Positions 24,532-34,008 are shown, counted from the stretch's first letter. The stretch: DNA of 64,000 nt from UBA1724 sp963621575 (GCA_963621575.1 CAVFEH010000008.1:15529-79528), one strand, 5' to 3'. Notes: generated by a model from the letters alone, not told the origin. Numbers and translations: made by a program.

Positions 24532-26787
24532 TCAGCCGGGGAGGGTCACGTCGGATTCCAGGGCCTTGAAGATCCGCGTGAGGGACTGCAGGAAGCCCAG
24601 CAGCATGGTCTGCCCCTCCTCCTTGCGGCCCTCGCGGAAGGCCTCCATGAGGGCCACGGTCTTTTCGGAGTGGTCCAGCAGCCCGATGGCGGCCAGCATG
24701 CCCTTGAGACGGTGGAGCAGCGCCAGGGTCTCCTTTGCGTTTCCCTGCTGGGCGTAGCTGCCCAGGTTGTCCAGGAGGGGGCGCCAGTCGGCCAGGGTCT
24801 GCCCCAGGATCATCTTGATGGTGCCCAGCGGAAGCTGGTATTGCTCCTGCATGAAATCGTGCATGCGGCGGATGATGGCTTGTTCCGGGGCCTCGGGGAT
24901 CTCCTGCCGGTCGTCCCGAAGCTCCCGTTCGGCGGTGACGCCCAGTGCCTCGGCGATGCAGAGCAGCAGCTGGTCGCGTTCGAAGGGCTTGGGGATGAAT
25001 CCGGTGGAGCCGGCCCCCAGGGCCTTCTCCACGTCCTCCTGGTAGGCGGAGGCGGTGAGGGCCACGATGGGCGTGGTGGCGGTGTCGGGGAGTTTCCGGA
25101 TTTCGCGGATGGCGGTGTATCCATCCATGATGGGCATTTGGATGTCCATGAAGATGACATCGAAATGCTGTTCCCTGCAGAGCTCCAGGGCCTCGCGGCC
25201 GTTTTCGGCGGTGCGGTAGGGCAGTCCCACGGATTGGCAGATGGTCTCCAGGAGGAAGAGATTTGTGAGCGTGTCGTCCACCAGGAGGGCGCGGCGCTTC
25301 CGGAGTTCGGCCCGCGGGAGTTTCACGTGGTAGAGGTCGGAGAGGTGGACCTGTTCCTCGGGGCGCGCGGGCGGGCACTGGAGGGTGAAGAAGAAGTCGC
25401 TGCCCTCGCCGGGGTTGCTGGAGACTTTCAGTTCGCCGCCCAGCAGTTCCACCAGGGCGTGGGAGATGGTGAGGCCCAGGCCCGTGCCGCCGTACTTCCG
25501 GGCGATGGCCAGGCCCGCCTGTTCGTAGGGGCGGAAGAGGTGTTTTTGCTCGCTTTGGGTCATGCCGATGCCGGAGTCCCGCACGGAGAAGTCCAGCTTG
25601 AGCAGCGGCGAGTCGGGCTGGGGGGTGGCGCGGATCTCCAGGACCACCTCGCCGCGGTCGGTGAATTTCACGCCGTTGCCCAGGAGGTTGTCCAGAACCT
25701 GCCGCAGCAGGGAGGGATCCGTGCGCACCAGCAGGGGGGCCTCGCCGGGGAAGTCCAGCTGCACCTTCAGGCCCTTCTTTCCTCGGGCGGCCTGGCGGGC
25801 GAGGGTGACCCGCTCCTGGGCGAAGGCGCGCAGGTCGAAGCTGACGGGGGAGGGCGCCAGCTTTCCGGCGCGGAGCTTGGTGAAGTCCAGGATCTCGTTG
25901 ATGACGTGGACGAGACCCTTGGCGCTGGCGTCGATGACCTTGAGATACTGCTGCTGCTGGTCATTGAGCTGGGTCTCCTGGAGGCTTGCAAGGAAGCCCA
26001 GGAGGCCGTTCATGGGAGTCCGGATCTCATGGGACATGGTGGCGATGAAACGCTCCCGGGATTGCGCCTCCCGGCGCACCCGCTTCAGCAGTTCCGCCAG
26101 CCCCTCTTCCAGGAAGGGGTCGCCGGGCTCGGAGGGATTCTGGGGGAGGGGGTCGCCGTCGCCCTCCAGGAGGGTGGCCGTGGGCAGGGCCAGGTAGTTT
26201 CCCAGGACCCGCCGCTGGCGCTGTTGCTGCCGCCAGAGGATCCGGAGCGCCCAGAGTGCGGCGCCCAGGAGGGGGGCTGGCCAGAGGAGGCAGAAGAGCA
26301 GGGTGCCCCAGACGGAGTGCGTGAGGGCCTTCTGGTCCTGGAGGATCTCCTCGTGGGCCTTCTGCAGGGCGGCCTCCAGACCCTCCAGCGCGCGGGAGCG
26401 GTCCCGGGAATCCCGGAGGGCGTCCAGCGCGCGGGAGATGGCGCGGTGCTGTTCGGAGAGCTCCCGGAAGGCGTGCAGGGGGACCTTCCCCGGCAGGTCC
26501 AGAAGATCCTGCAGCCGCTGCTCCTGGACGTGCTGCTCCCGGGACGCCTGCGCAAAGAGGTCGTCCCGGCGCTCCGGACGCGCATTGAGCTGGGCGTCCA
26601 GGGCCATCTGGGTCAGAAGGGACTGCCGCTGCCAGCCGCGCTGGAGTTCCAGGAGCCGCCGGGAGAGGGCGGCCTCGCGGGAGGCGCGTGGCAGGAGGAG
26701 CGCGCCTGTCAGCAGTGCGAGGAAGGCGTACGCCGCCAGTCCGGCGAGGAGGGGCCAGGGTTTCCTTGGGAGGTCGGGGAGGCGCAT
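24532..26787 (-). CDS. hybrid sensor histidine kinase with receiver and HPt domains
   Basis: A 751-residue membrane kinase of the BarA/ArcB type. Transmembrane helices at about 11-32 and 160-183 bracket a 125-residue helical periplasmic sensor. Then come HisKA with MSHEIRTPMN (His253), HATPase_c with NLLGNGVKF, DSGIGM and GGTGLGLT, a receiver (LLVDD near 502; phospho-acceptor Asp548 in FMDIQMPIMDG; Lys600) and a C-terminal HPt domain with HRLKG (His692). It can therefore run a full His-Asp-His relay to an unseen output regulator. Signal unknown. The XPB-like gene follows after 20 bases. Confidence 0.92.
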   Translation of the reverse strand: MRLPDLPRKPWPLLAGLAAYAFLALLTGALLLPRASREAALSRRLLELQRGWQRQSLLTQMALDAQLNARPERRDDLFAQASREQHVQEQRLQDLLDLPGKVPLHAFRELSEQHRAISRALDALRDSRDRSRALEGLEAALQKAHEEILQDQKALTHSVWGTLLFCLLWPAPLLGAALWALRILWRQQQRQRRVLGNYLALPTATLLEGDGDPLPQNPSEPGDPFLEEGLAELLKRVRREAQSRERFIATMSHEIRTPMNGLLGFLASLQETQLNDQQQQYLKVIDASAKGLVHVINEILDFTKLRAGKLAPSPVSFDLRAFAQERVTLARQAARGKKGLKVQLDFPGEAPLLVRTDPSLLRQVLDNLLGNGVKFTDRGEVVLEIRATPQPDSPLLKLDFSVRDSGIGMTQSEQKHLFRPYEQAGLAIARKYGGTGLGLTISHALVELLGGELKVSSNPGEGSDFFFTLQCPPARPEEQVHLSDLYHVKLPRAELRKRRALLVDDTLTNLFLLETICQSVGLPYRTAENGREALELCREQHFDVIFMDIQMPIMDGYTAIREIRKLPDTATTPIVALTASAYQEDVEKALGAGSTGFIPKPFERDQLLLCIAEALGVTAERELRDDRQEIPEAPEQAIIRRMHDFMQEQYQLPLGTIKMILGQTLADWRPLLDNLGSYAQQGNAKETLALLHRLKGMLAAIGLLDHSEKTVALMEAFREGRKEEGQTMLLGFLQSLTRIFKALESDVTLPG

Positions 26788-26922
26788 GGGGTGCTGTGTC
26801 TTGCGGAAAAAAGGAAGGGCAGCTTCCCGCCTGGGTGGCGGGGCGCTGCCCGTTCCGCCGCTAGCCCCCGCGGGGGGCGCGGCGTTCTTCGCCGTGGGGA
26901 AAATCCGCAGGGATTCCGCGCA

Positions 26923-27465
26923 CTAGAAGCAGATGTTGAGGATGGGGAAGAAGGGCAGGGTGGACTGCTTGGCGATGTTCACCAGGCCAATCTGCACGCC
27001 TTCCAGGAACTCGGTGTAGTTGACCAGGCCGATCTCCAGGCCGCGGAATTCCAGGGAGGAGTTGATGAGGCCCAGCTGGATGCCGCTGGCGCGGCTGTTG
27101 GCGGAGTTGACCAGTCCGGCGACGATGCCCCAGGAGGTGTCGGAGACATTGACCAGGCCCACCTGCAGGCCGGAGAAGGAGCCGCTGGTGTAGTTGACCA
27201 GGTTCACCTGGAGGGCGGCCACACGGGCGGCCAGGTCGGGTCCCTGGTCGCGGGAGATGGAGACCAGTCCGGCGTCCAGTCCGGTGATCTGGCAGTTGCT
27301 TCCGTAAGGCAGGTTCAGCTTCAGGCCGGTGATGGCGATTTCGGGGGGCACCAGCTGCAGTTTGGGGGACCAGATGCTGAGCTGGAGGGCGGTCTGGTCG
27401 AAGGCGAAGAGGCTGCCGGCGGCGAGGGTCATTGCCATGACCAGGAGAAGAAGGGCTTTTTTCAT
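26923..27465 (-). CDS. LA_2272-type surface repeat protein
   Basis: A 180-residue exported protein with signal peptide MKKALLLLVMAMTLAAGSLFA. The mature part is built from repeats of the form G-[LIV]-[QE]-[LIV]-G-L-[VI]-N: GLQVGLVN, GIVAGLVN, GIQLGLIN, GLEIGLVN, GVQIGLVN, spaced 18-22 residues. This matches the repeat family first named in Leptospira (LA_2272) and seen in other PVC/spirochaete genomes; the strands probably form an outer-membrane or surface beta structure. ATG 27465 follows AAGGAG. It is read convergently to nothing obvious and stands alone. Confidence 0.75.
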   Translation of the reverse strand: MKKALLLLVMAMTLAAGSLFAFDQTALQLSIWSPKLQLVPPEIAITGLKLNLPYGSNCQITGLDAGLVSISRDQGPDLAARVAALQVNLVNYTSGSFSGLQVGLVNVSDTSWGIVAGLVNSANSRASGIQLGLINSSLEFRGLEIGLVNYTEFLEGVQIGLVNIAKQSTLPFFPILNICF

Positions 27466-27774
27466 GGAGGCGACTCCTTGTTTTCTGGGGGAGTGTGCGG
27501 GTGTTGACGGGATCCGGAGGGGAAAGCGTGGCGCGCGCGTCCGGGCGTTGCCCGCCCAGGGGCGCGGAATGGGAATAAAAGTAACTCCCATTCGCCATTT
27601 TGCCCCACGCCCCCTGAAGAAAATACCCCCACTCCGCCTCCGCCAAAACGGCGCCGCGGGGGGGGACGGGGCGGTGGCGGACGCTGGTGGAAAAATCGCC
27701 CGGAGGGCTTACATTTTGCCGTTTTCCCTCACCCGTATCTTCTTCCAACCCAAAAAGAGGAGAGTCTGTCTCTT
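27466..27774. other. intergenic region between divergent surface-repeat and yebC genes
   Basis: About 310 bases. GAGGAG near 27758 is the yebC ribosome-binding site. A run of G (GCGGGGGGGGACGGGG around 27657-27670) is present. I see no convincing -35/-10 pair and no gene. Confidence 0.4.
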
Positions 27775-28536
27775 ATGTCCGGACATAACAAGTGGTCGTC
27801 CATCAAGCACAAGAAGGGCGCTGCCGACGCCAAGCGCGGCGCGATCTTCTCCCGCGTCTCCAAGGAAATCATCCAGGCCGCCCGCGAGGGCGGCGGCGAC
27901 CCCGCGCTGAACGCCCGCCTGCGCGCCGCCGTGGCGGCTGCCAAGGCGGCGAACATGCCCAACGACAACATCGACCGCGCCATCAAGAAGGGCACGGGCG
28001 AGCTGGGCGGCGCCGCCATCGAGGAGTTCACCTACGAGGGTTACGCGGCCGGCGGCGTCTCCGTCATCATCAACTGCATGTCCGACAACAAGAACCGCTG
28101 CGCCTCCGACATCCGCTCCTTCTTCAGCCGCCACAACTGCAAGATGGCCGGCTCCGGCGCCGTCTCCTACAAGTTCAAGCGCAAGAGCCGCTTCGTGGTC
28201 GAGGGCGACTGGGCCGACGAGGACAAGCTGATGGATCTGCTCATGGAGGTGGATGTGGACGACATCCAGGTGGACGACGGCACCGCCGAGATCATCGCCG
28301 CCCCCGACGCCTTCGCCAAGATCCTGGCCATCTTCGAGGCCAATGGCATTGTGGCCACGGAGTCCACCCTGGCCATGATCCCTGAGAGCACCACCCTGGT
28401 CTCCGAAGTGGGCACCGCCAAGAGCGTCCAGAAGTTCGTGGACGCCCTGGAGGAGTATGACGACTGCCAGGCCGTCTACCACGACATGGAGCTCTCCGAC
28501 GACGTGGCGGAGGCCCTGGCCAACGAGGAGGAGTAG
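27775..28536 (+). CDS. YebC/PmpR family transcriptional regulator
   Basis: A 253-residue cytoplasmic DNA-binding or ribosome-associated protein of the universal YebC family. It starts SGHNKWSSIKHKKGAADAKR, the diagnostic N-terminus, followed by FSRVSKEIIQAAREGGGDP and the acidic middle domain with VDVDDIQVDDGTAEI. Length is typical (about 245-250). Depending on the subfamily, members regulate transcription or relieve ribosome pausing at proline-rich stretches; the sequence alone does not decide. A hairpin terminator follows. Confidence 0.95.
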   Translation: MSGHNKWSSIKHKKGAADAKRGAIFSRVSKEIIQAAREGGGDPALNARLRAAVAAAKAANMPNDNIDRAIKKGTGELGGAAIEEFTYEGYAAGGVSVIINCMSDNKNRCASDIRSFFSRHNCKMAGSGAVSYKFKRKSRFVVEGDWADEDKLMDLLMEVDVDDIQVDDGTAEIIAAPDAFAKILAIFEANGIVATESTLAMIPESTTLVSEVGTAKSVQKFVDALEEYDDCQAVYHDMELSDDVAEALANEEE

Positions 28537-28613
28537 GGCGCTCCCCCCGGCGGCCCCGCCATGCTCCGCTGGATGACTTCCGGCGGGCCGCCTCGCCCCG
28601 CAAGCCCCCCTGG

Positions 28614-28658
28614 AAAAAGCCGCAATCCCCGCATCCGCAGCGCCGATTGCGGCTTTTC
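28614..28658 (+). terminator. intrinsic terminator of yebC
   Basis: AAAAAGCCGCAATC pairs with GATTGCGGCTTTT around a CCCGCATCCGCAGCGCC loop. Confidence 0.85.
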
Positions 28659-28703
28659 CGTTGCTGGGCAGCGCACCCCCTTTTTTCTGCGAGGAGTCCT
28701 TCC

Positions 28704-29567
28704 ATGACACTGAAAATTGGATCCATCGTCAATCCCGTCTTTCCGGATTGCAGCCACATCTTTGACCGCATCGTTGGCTTGGGCATGAAGACGTGCCAGA
28801 TTTGCGTCTGGAATACGGGGCTTTATGTGGACAAGGAGCTGCGCGCCAAGGTGTTGGAGACCATCCTCCAGCAAATGGAGGAGAAGCGGGTGGCGCCTTC
28901 CGCCTACTGGGCCGGCTACAGCGGCCCGGTCTACTGGAATTTCTCCGAGGGCCCCCTGAGCCTGGGACTGGTGCCCGCGCCCTACCGCTCCATGCGCGTC
29001 CGGGAGTTGTGCCAGGCCGCGGACTTTGCGAAGGAGCTGGGACTGCCCGCCGTCGTTACGCATTGCGGCTTCATCCCCGAGAACATGACCGACCCCGGGT
29101 TCCGGCCCGTGGTGCTGGCCATCGTGGAGGTGGCCCGCCACTGCAAGTCCCTGGGGCTGCAGTTCTGGTTCGAGACCGGACAGGAGACCCCCGTCACGCT
29201 GCTGCGCACCATCAAGACCTGCGAGGAACACTTCGGCCTGGATAACCTTGGCATCAACCTGGATCCCGCAAATCTGCTTCTCTACGGAAAGGGCTGCCCC
29301 GTGGACGCCCTGGAGGTCTTCGGAAAGTATGTGCGCAACATTCACGTGAAGGACGGCTGCGTGCCCACCGACGGCGTGAACCTGGGCGCGGAGAAGCAGG
29401 TGGGGCAGGGGATGGTCCATTATCCCGTCTTCATCCGGCGCCTGAAGGAGCTTGGTTTCCAAGGAGAGTTCATCATCGAGCGCGAAATCGCCGAGGACGA
29501 GAACCAGCTGAAGGACATCCGGGAGACCATGGAAAATCTGGAGGCCTGGTGGAACCAGGGGGCCTAG
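28704..29567 (+). CDS. sugar phosphate isomerase/epimerase (xylose isomerase-like TIM barrel)
   Basis: A 287-residue soluble TIM-barrel protein of the AP-endonuclease-2/IolE family. Metal ligands are likely the Glu in FWFETGQETP, the Asp in GINLDPANLLLYG, the His in RNIHVKDG and the Glu near the end (EFIIERE). These proteins isomerise or epimerise sugars or inositol derivatives; substrate is not determinable. GAGGAG at 28691 supports ATG 28704. The pseudouridine synthase gene follows after 13 bases, so the pair is probably cotranscribed. Confidence 0.87.
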   Translation: MTLKIGSIVNPVFPDCSHIFDRIVGLGMKTCQICVWNTGLYVDKELRAKVLETILQQMEEKRVAPSAYWAGYSGPVYWNFSEGPLSLGLVPAPYRSMRVRELCQAADFAKELGLPAVVTHCGFIPENMTDPGFRPVVLAIVEVARHCKSLGLQFWFETGQETPVTLLRTIKTCEEHFGLDNLGINLDPANLLLYGKGCPVDALEVFGKYVRNIHVKDGCVPTDGVNLGAEKQVGQGMVHYPVFIRRLKELGFQGEFIIEREIAEDENQLKDIRETMENLEAWWNQGA

Positions 29568-29580
29568 AGGCCCGCACCCC

Positions 29581-30243
29581 ATGGCGCCGGAACCCCTCCA
29601 TCTTGACAACCACCTCCTGGTGCTGGACAAGCCGTGGGGACTGCTGACCCAGCCGTCCGGCACAGGGGAGGACTCTTTGGAGGCCCGCGGAAAGGCGTTC
29701 CTGAAGGAGCGCTTCCAGAAGCCGGGCGAGGTCTTTCTGGAGGCGGTGCACCGCATTGACCGCGTGGTGGGGGGCGTGGTGCTCTTTGCCCGCACCTCCA
29801 AGGCGCTCTCCCGGCTCAACGAGGCGCAGCGGAACCACGGAATCCACAAGACCTACCGGGCGCTGGTGTGGGGCGCCCCCGGACGGCTCCCGGGCCCGGA
29901 AGGCGAGCTGGAACACTGGCTTGCCCATGGCGGGCATTCCGCGCGCCTGGCGCGTCCCAGGGACCCCGGTGCCCGGGAGTGCCGGTTGCGCTATCGCGTC
30001 CTGGAGGTCCGTCCGAAGGCCACCCTCCTGGAGATTGACCTGCTGACGGGGCGATATCACCAGATCCGGGCGCAACTGGCCGCCGCGGGCGTCCCCATCT
30101 GCGGCGACGACAAATACGGCGCCCCCGCCGAAAGCCGACCCCTCGCTCCCGGCGGCGGAATCGCGCTCCTCTCCTGGGGGCTCTCTTTGACACACCCCGT
30201 TTCGAAAGGGGAACTGACTCTCCGGACGGGACTCTCCCTCTGA
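29581..30243 (+). CDS. RluA-family RNA pseudouridine synthase
   Basis: A 220-residue enzyme that isomerises uridine to pseudouridine in rRNA or tRNA. HLDNHLLVLDKPWGLLTQP near the N-terminus, HRIDRVVGGVVLFART (catalytic Asp in HRID, near residue 60) and the C-terminal LLTGRYHQIRAQLAAAGVPI are the RluA-family signatures. It lacks an S4 domain, so it is of the short RluA/TruC-like type. The exact target base cannot be assigned. It overlaps no neighbour; the NUDIX gene follows after 17 bases. Confidence 0.9.
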   Translation: MAPEPLHLDNHLLVLDKPWGLLTQPSGTGEDSLEARGKAFLKERFQKPGEVFLEAVHRIDRVVGGVVLFARTSKALSRLNEAQRNHGIHKTYRALVWGAPGRLPGPEGELEHWLAHGGHSARLARPRDPGARECRLRYRVLEVRPKATLLEIDLLTGRYHQIRAQLAAAGVPICGDDKYGAPAESRPLAPGGGIALLSWGLSLTHPVSKGELTLRTGLSL

Positions 30244-30260
30244 AGGCGGCCATTCACGCA

Positions 30261-30755
30261 ATGTCCAAAAACTACTGCCCCATCCTTGGCACCCTGGGAT
30301 ACATCCTCTCTCCCGACGGGCAATCCGTGCTTATGACCCACCGCATCGCGCGGAAGGGCGACGAGCAGTTCGGCAAGTACAACGGCCTTGGCGGCCATCT
30401 GGAGCCCAACGAGGATGTGGCCGCCGGCATGGTCCGGGAAATCCGCGAGGAGTCCACCCTGGAAGTGACCGCCATGCAGTTGCGTGGCACCGTGAATTGG
30501 ACGGGCTTCGGACCCCATGGGGAGGACTGGATGGGATTCATCTTCCTGGTCACCGCCTTCCGCGGCACTCCCCTGCCACAGAATGAGGAGGGGCCCCTCT
30601 CCTGGATTCCCCTGAAGGACTTCGGAAAGTATCCCATGTGGGAGGGCGACCGGTATTTTCTGCCGCTGGTCTTTGACGGCGACCCCCGCCCCTTCCACGG
30701 CTATATGCCCTACGAGAACGACCGCCCCCTCTCCTGGACTTTCCACCGCTTCTAG
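30261..30755 (+). CDS. NUDIX hydrolase (8-oxo-dGTP diphosphatase-like)
   Basis: A 164-residue nucleotide pyrophosphatase. The Nudix box runs GGHLEPNEDVAAGMVREIRE then ES, matching Gx5Ex7REUxEE except that the final Gly position is Thr. The surrounding HRIARKGDEQFGKYNGLGG resembles MutT/MTH1-type enzymes that sanitise oxidised nucleotides. Third gene of a probable operon with the isomerase and pseudouridine synthase. Its stop overlaps the stop of the convergent dsbD-like gene by four bases. Confidence 0.88.
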   Translation: MSKNYCPILGTLGYILSPDGQSVLMTHRIARKGDEQFGKYNGLGGHLEPNEDVAAGMVREIREESTLEVTAMQLRGTVNWTGFGPHGEDWMGFIFLVTAFRGTPLPQNEEGPLSWIPLKDFGKYPMWEGDRYFLPLVFDGDPRPFHGYMPYENDRPLSWTFHRF

Positions 30756-32293
30756 CGGGCGACGCCCTCCGGGGTGGCTACCAGGAAGGTGGGGAAGCCC
30801 AGGATATGGCAGGCGTCCGCCATGGCGCGGTTCTCCGGGCGGTCTCCCCAGATGCCCACGCAGACGAACTCCTCCAGCACCGGGAGGACTGCGGAATCCC
30901 GGAGGGTGCCTCTTTCCATTTTGTCGCAGGCGGCGCAGGCCTCTCCCCGGAAATACAGAAGGAGGGGCTTTTTCGTGTCTTGGGAGAGGGCGGCGGCGGC
31001 GTCCAGCTGCGTCATCCAGGGGCCGTCTTGGACGGCGTCAGGCGCTTTCATGAGGCGGATTCCGGTGGCTGCGGAACGGAGTGCGAAGAGCAGGATGACG
31101 ACGCCCATGAGGGATTTCAGGCGGTTCATCCAGGCGCCGGGGCGGGGAAGGGCGCCGATGCCGGCGCCAAGGAGGGGCCAGGGAGCCCCAAGGCCGACTC
31201 CCAGCAGCAACGGCAGCCAGAGCGCGCCCGTGTGTCCGCTTTGGTAGAGGTCGGTGGCCAGCGCCAGTACCCAGAGAAGCACTGGCGCCACGCAGGCGCC
31301 TGCCAGCAGTGCGGCGGTGGCCCCAAGGAGGAATGCGGTGCCGTAGGAGCCGCGTTTGGCGTCGGCGGGGAGCCCCCGGCGGAAGCGTGTGAAGTCCAGG
31401 GAGAAGAGATCGAAGAGGGAGAGCCCCAGGATCAGGAAGAGCGCCGCCAGGAGGAACTGGAAGAGCGGCTTTGCGTGGAGGGCGCCGAATTGCCCGCCCA
31501 GCGCCACCACCAGTGCGCCGGAGGCGCCATACGCCAGCGCCATGGCGCCCCCGTAGACCGCCCCCAGGGCCGCGCCGCGCCCGCGTCCCCCCCCGCCGCC
31601 GCGGGCGCCCAGGACGCCCAGGGTGACGGGAATCATGGGGAGTACGCAGGGCGTCAAGTTCAGCAGCACGCCCATGCCTGTTGCGAGCAGGCAGGCCCAG
31701 AGCCATCCGTGGAGCCGGAACCCCCTTGTGAGAAGATTTTCGTGGATCCCCGCCTGTCCGTCCGCCGTCCGCGCGGCTTCCAGCCATTCCAGGAAGGCGT
31801 CGGGGGGGGCGTATCCTCCCAGGGGCGCGGAGAGGCGCCAGCCCTCCGGAAAACCGCCGGGCGACGTGGCGGACCCGGGCGTGCTGGCGGATATTGTTCC
31901 GCCGTCCAGGGAAATCGACTGCGGCCGGTAGCAGAGGGTATTTACGCAGCCCTGGAAAACAAAGGATACGGCGGCGTCCTTTGGCGGGCGGGGGGAGACG
32001 CGCAGCCGCAGGGTGGCGTTGGCGGGGAGGAATTCCTCTTCGTAGGCCTCAGGGGCCTCCAGGACCTCCCACTCATAGTCCCCCGGCGGCTCCACGATGA
32101 CCTCCCAGCCTGGGGAGAGCTTTCCGTCGGGCGGCCCCTGGATGCGGGCCTCCAGGAGCAGCGCGTCTTCCGCCTGCGGTTGGGGCAGGGCGTTGAGGAT
32201 GCCGTGGAAGGGCGGGGAGCCCTCCTGCGCAGGAAACCCTGCGGCGAGGAGCGCGACCAGCGCCAGGGCGAGGATGGTGGTGCGGAACGTCAT
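30752..32293 (-). CDS. thiol:disulfide interchange protein DsbD-like
   Basis: A 513-residue membrane electron carrier moving reducing power from cytoplasmic thioredoxin to the periplasm. Signal peptide MTFRTTILALALVALLAAGF; an N-terminal periplasmic domain (to about 190) with GCVNTLCYRP, which carries the DsbD-alpha cysteine pair; a membrane core with LNLTPCVLPMIPVTLGVLGA and GACVAPVLLW, holding the transmembrane cysteines; and a C-terminal thioredoxin-like domain with GEACAACDKME (CAAC). All three cysteine pairs are thus present. Start ATG 32293 is favoured by the signal peptide. It follows the coiled-coil gene by 32 bases. Confidence 0.9.
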   Translation of the reverse strand: MTFRTTILALALVALLAAGFPAQEGSPPFHGILNALPQPQAEDALLLEARIQGPPDGKLSPGWEVIVEPPGDYEWEVLEAPEAYEEEFLPANATLRLRVSPRPPKDAAVSFVFQGCVNTLCYRPQSISLDGGTISASTPGSATSPGGFPEGWRLSAPLGGYAPPDAFLEWLEAARTADGQAGIHENLLTRGFRLHGWLWACLLATGMGVLLNLTPCVLPMIPVTLGVLGARGGGGGRGRGAALGAVYGGAMALAYGASGALVVALGGQFGALHAKPLFQFLLAALFLILGLSLFDLFSLDFTRFRRGLPADAKRGSYGTAFLLGATAALLAGACVAPVLLWVLALATDLYQSGHTGALWLPLLLGVGLGAPWPLLGAGIGALPRPGAWMNRLKSLMGVVILLFALRSAATGIRLMKAPDAVQDGPWMTQLDAAAALSQDTKKPLLLYFRGEACAACDKMERGTLRDSAVLPVLEEFVCVGIWGDRPENRAMADACHILGFPTFLVATPEGVAR

Positions 32294-32325
32294 CCGGGGG
32301 CGTGGTGTTTTTTGGGGGACGTTTT

Positions 32326-33654
32326 CTAGGAGAGGCCCGCGCTTGCGCCTCCGTTGGCGCGGTACTTCGCCATCTCCATCTGCAGGGCGGCGTATTTCTG
32401 GCTGAGCTCCGCCTTGGATTGCTGGACCGCCTCCAGCTCCCGGTGGGTGGCCTGGATGCGCTCTTCGGCGATCTTCCGGAAGTGGTCTTCCATGATATGC
32501 TCCTTCTCCTGGAGGAAGCGCTCCTTCTGCTCCAGGGAGGCCTGGGCGACCTGGAGGTCGCCCTCCTTCGTCAAAAGCTCCCGCTCCCGGCGGGCGATCT
32601 CCTGCTTCTGCTCGGAGAGGCCCTTGTAGTCCTCCGCCAGCGCATTCCGCTTCTCCTGCACATCCGCCGTCAGACCCTCCAGCATCTTGCTGCGGCCCTC
32701 GCCCAGCACCGACTGCCACTCCTTGAGGAACTTGTCGCACTGGAGGTTGGCCTGGCGCTGCATCTCCACGATGGCCTTGGACGCCTCCTCGCGGCTTTCC
32801 TGGATCTGGGCCAGCATGGCCTCGCGCTCCTTGGCAAAGCCGGCCTCCGCGATGGCCTCGCGGTTCTGCACGGCCTCCAGGCGTGAGGCCAAATCCTTCT
32901 CCTGCCGCTCCAGGGAGATCCGCTTCTGCGAAAGCTCCTCGGAGAGCTTCTTCAGGCCCTCTTCCTGCTGCGCAAGACGGCCCTTGGCGGCGTTGAACTC
33001 CTCCAGCATTCCGGAACGCTCCGACGTCAGACCCTGGCGGACCTCGGCCTCCCGGACCGACAGCGCCATCTCCCGCTTGTTCAGGCCGTCCTCACGGGCG
33101 GCTATGGCCTCTTTCTCCTTCAGAAGATCCGCCTGGAGCCCGTCGAACTTCTCCTTGAGGGTGGCGCTCAGCCGCTGGAAGTCGGCCAGGAGCTTCTGGT
33201 CCTGGACGGCGAAATTCCGGTTGAATTCCTCCTGCATGGCCAGGATCCGCTGACCCTTGGCGTCCAGCTCGGACTTCAGGTTCCGCAACGGCTGCATCTG
33301 CTCGTCCAACGCCGCCGCGAAGGACGCCTTGGCGTCGCACTCCAGCTCCACCACGGACTGCTCCCGCCGGGAGAGCTCCTGTTCCCGGTCCAAGAAGCGC
33401 TGGGCCGCCTCCTGGTAGACGGCGACTGCGTGGGAGAGGGATTCCTTCTGCCGTTCCAGGGTCTTGAGCTGCTCCTGGTACATGGACTCCAGGTCGCTCT
33501 GCGTGATGATGGAGGCCCCCAGGTTGCCCAGCTCCTGGAAACGGGCTGTCAGCTCGTTCTGCTGGCTCTGCAGGAGGGTCTTGATCTCGGTATACTTCCG
33601 CTGGACCTCCCCCTCCCGCTCCTTCATCTCCTTGTCACTGTTGAACCACCCCAT
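32326..33654 (-). CDS. long coiled-coil protein of unknown function
   Basis: A 442-residue protein that is almost entirely predicted coiled coil, rich in Glu, Gln, Lys, Arg and Leu with heptad character from about residue 10 to 425; it has no signal peptide or membrane helix. The start MGWFNSDKEMKEREGEVQR is supported by GGAGAGG about seven bases before ATG 33654. Only one cysteine pair region is visible (VELECDAK, NLQCDKF). It may be a structural or scaffolding protein; I recognise no named family. Confidence 0.7.
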   Translation of the reverse strand: MGWFNSDKEMKEREGEVQRKYTEIKTLLQSQQNELTARFQELGNLGASIITQSDLESMYQEQLKTLERQKESLSHAVAVYQEAAQRFLDREQELSRREQSVVELECDAKASFAAALDEQMQPLRNLKSELDAKGQRILAMQEEFNRNFAVQDQKLLADFQRLSATLKEKFDGLQADLLKEKEAIAAREDGLNKREMALSVREAEVRQGLTSERSGMLEEFNAAKGRLAQQEEGLKKLSEELSQKRISLERQEKDLASRLEAVQNREAIAEAGFAKEREAMLAQIQESREEASKAIVEMQRQANLQCDKFLKEWQSVLGEGRSKMLEGLTADVQEKRNALAEDYKGLSEQKQEIARRERELLTKEGDLQVAQASLEQKERFLQEKEHIMEDHFRKIAEERIQATHRELEAVQQSKAELSQKYAALQMEMAKYRANGGASAGLS

Positions 33655-33855
33655 GAAATGCCTCTCCTCCGTATAAAAAGACGCCCGTTGGACGGCGCTG
33701 GAAAAAAACGCCGCATTCCCACCTTTGCGGGGGACTCCTGAACCGCGGAGAATAATGTAAGCCCTGTTTCCCATGCGCCCACGCGCGCACGCCCGGGAAA
33801 CAGGATGGGGATTTTTGGACGCGCCGCGTTTTTCTCCCTTTTTTCTGCGCGAACC

Positions 33856-33883
33856 TTGCAAACCCCTCCCACAGGGCTATAGT
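33856..33883 (+). promoter_or_regulatory. promoter of tRNA-Pro
   Basis: TTGCAA (33856-33861), 16-base spacer, TATAGT (33878-33883), 47 bases before the mature tRNA. Confidence 0.55.
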
Positions 33884-33930
33884 AAGCCCGCCTTCCGAAA
33901 GGTGGGCAATGCCTTCCCCCAAAAATCCGT

Positions 33931-34008
33931 CGGGACGTAGCGCAGCCTGGTTAGCGCGTTTGTCTGGGGGACAAAAGGTCGAGAGTTCGAATCTCTCCGT
34001 CCCGACCA
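33931..34008 (+). tRNA. tRNA-Pro (GGG)
   Basis: Acceptor CGGGACG / CGTCCCG, D-arm GCGC...GCGC, anticodon arm TTTGT-CTGGGGG-ACAAA with anticodon GGG, T-arm GAGAG-TTCGAAT-CTCTC, A73 and encoded CCA at 34006-34008. It marks the left border of the accessory region. Confidence 0.95.

Noticed and set aside
24394..27507. Long plus-strand frame of about 1037 codons
   Set aside because: Antisense shadow of the hybrid histidine kinase and surface-repeat genes; composition is typical of a reverse-frame translation.
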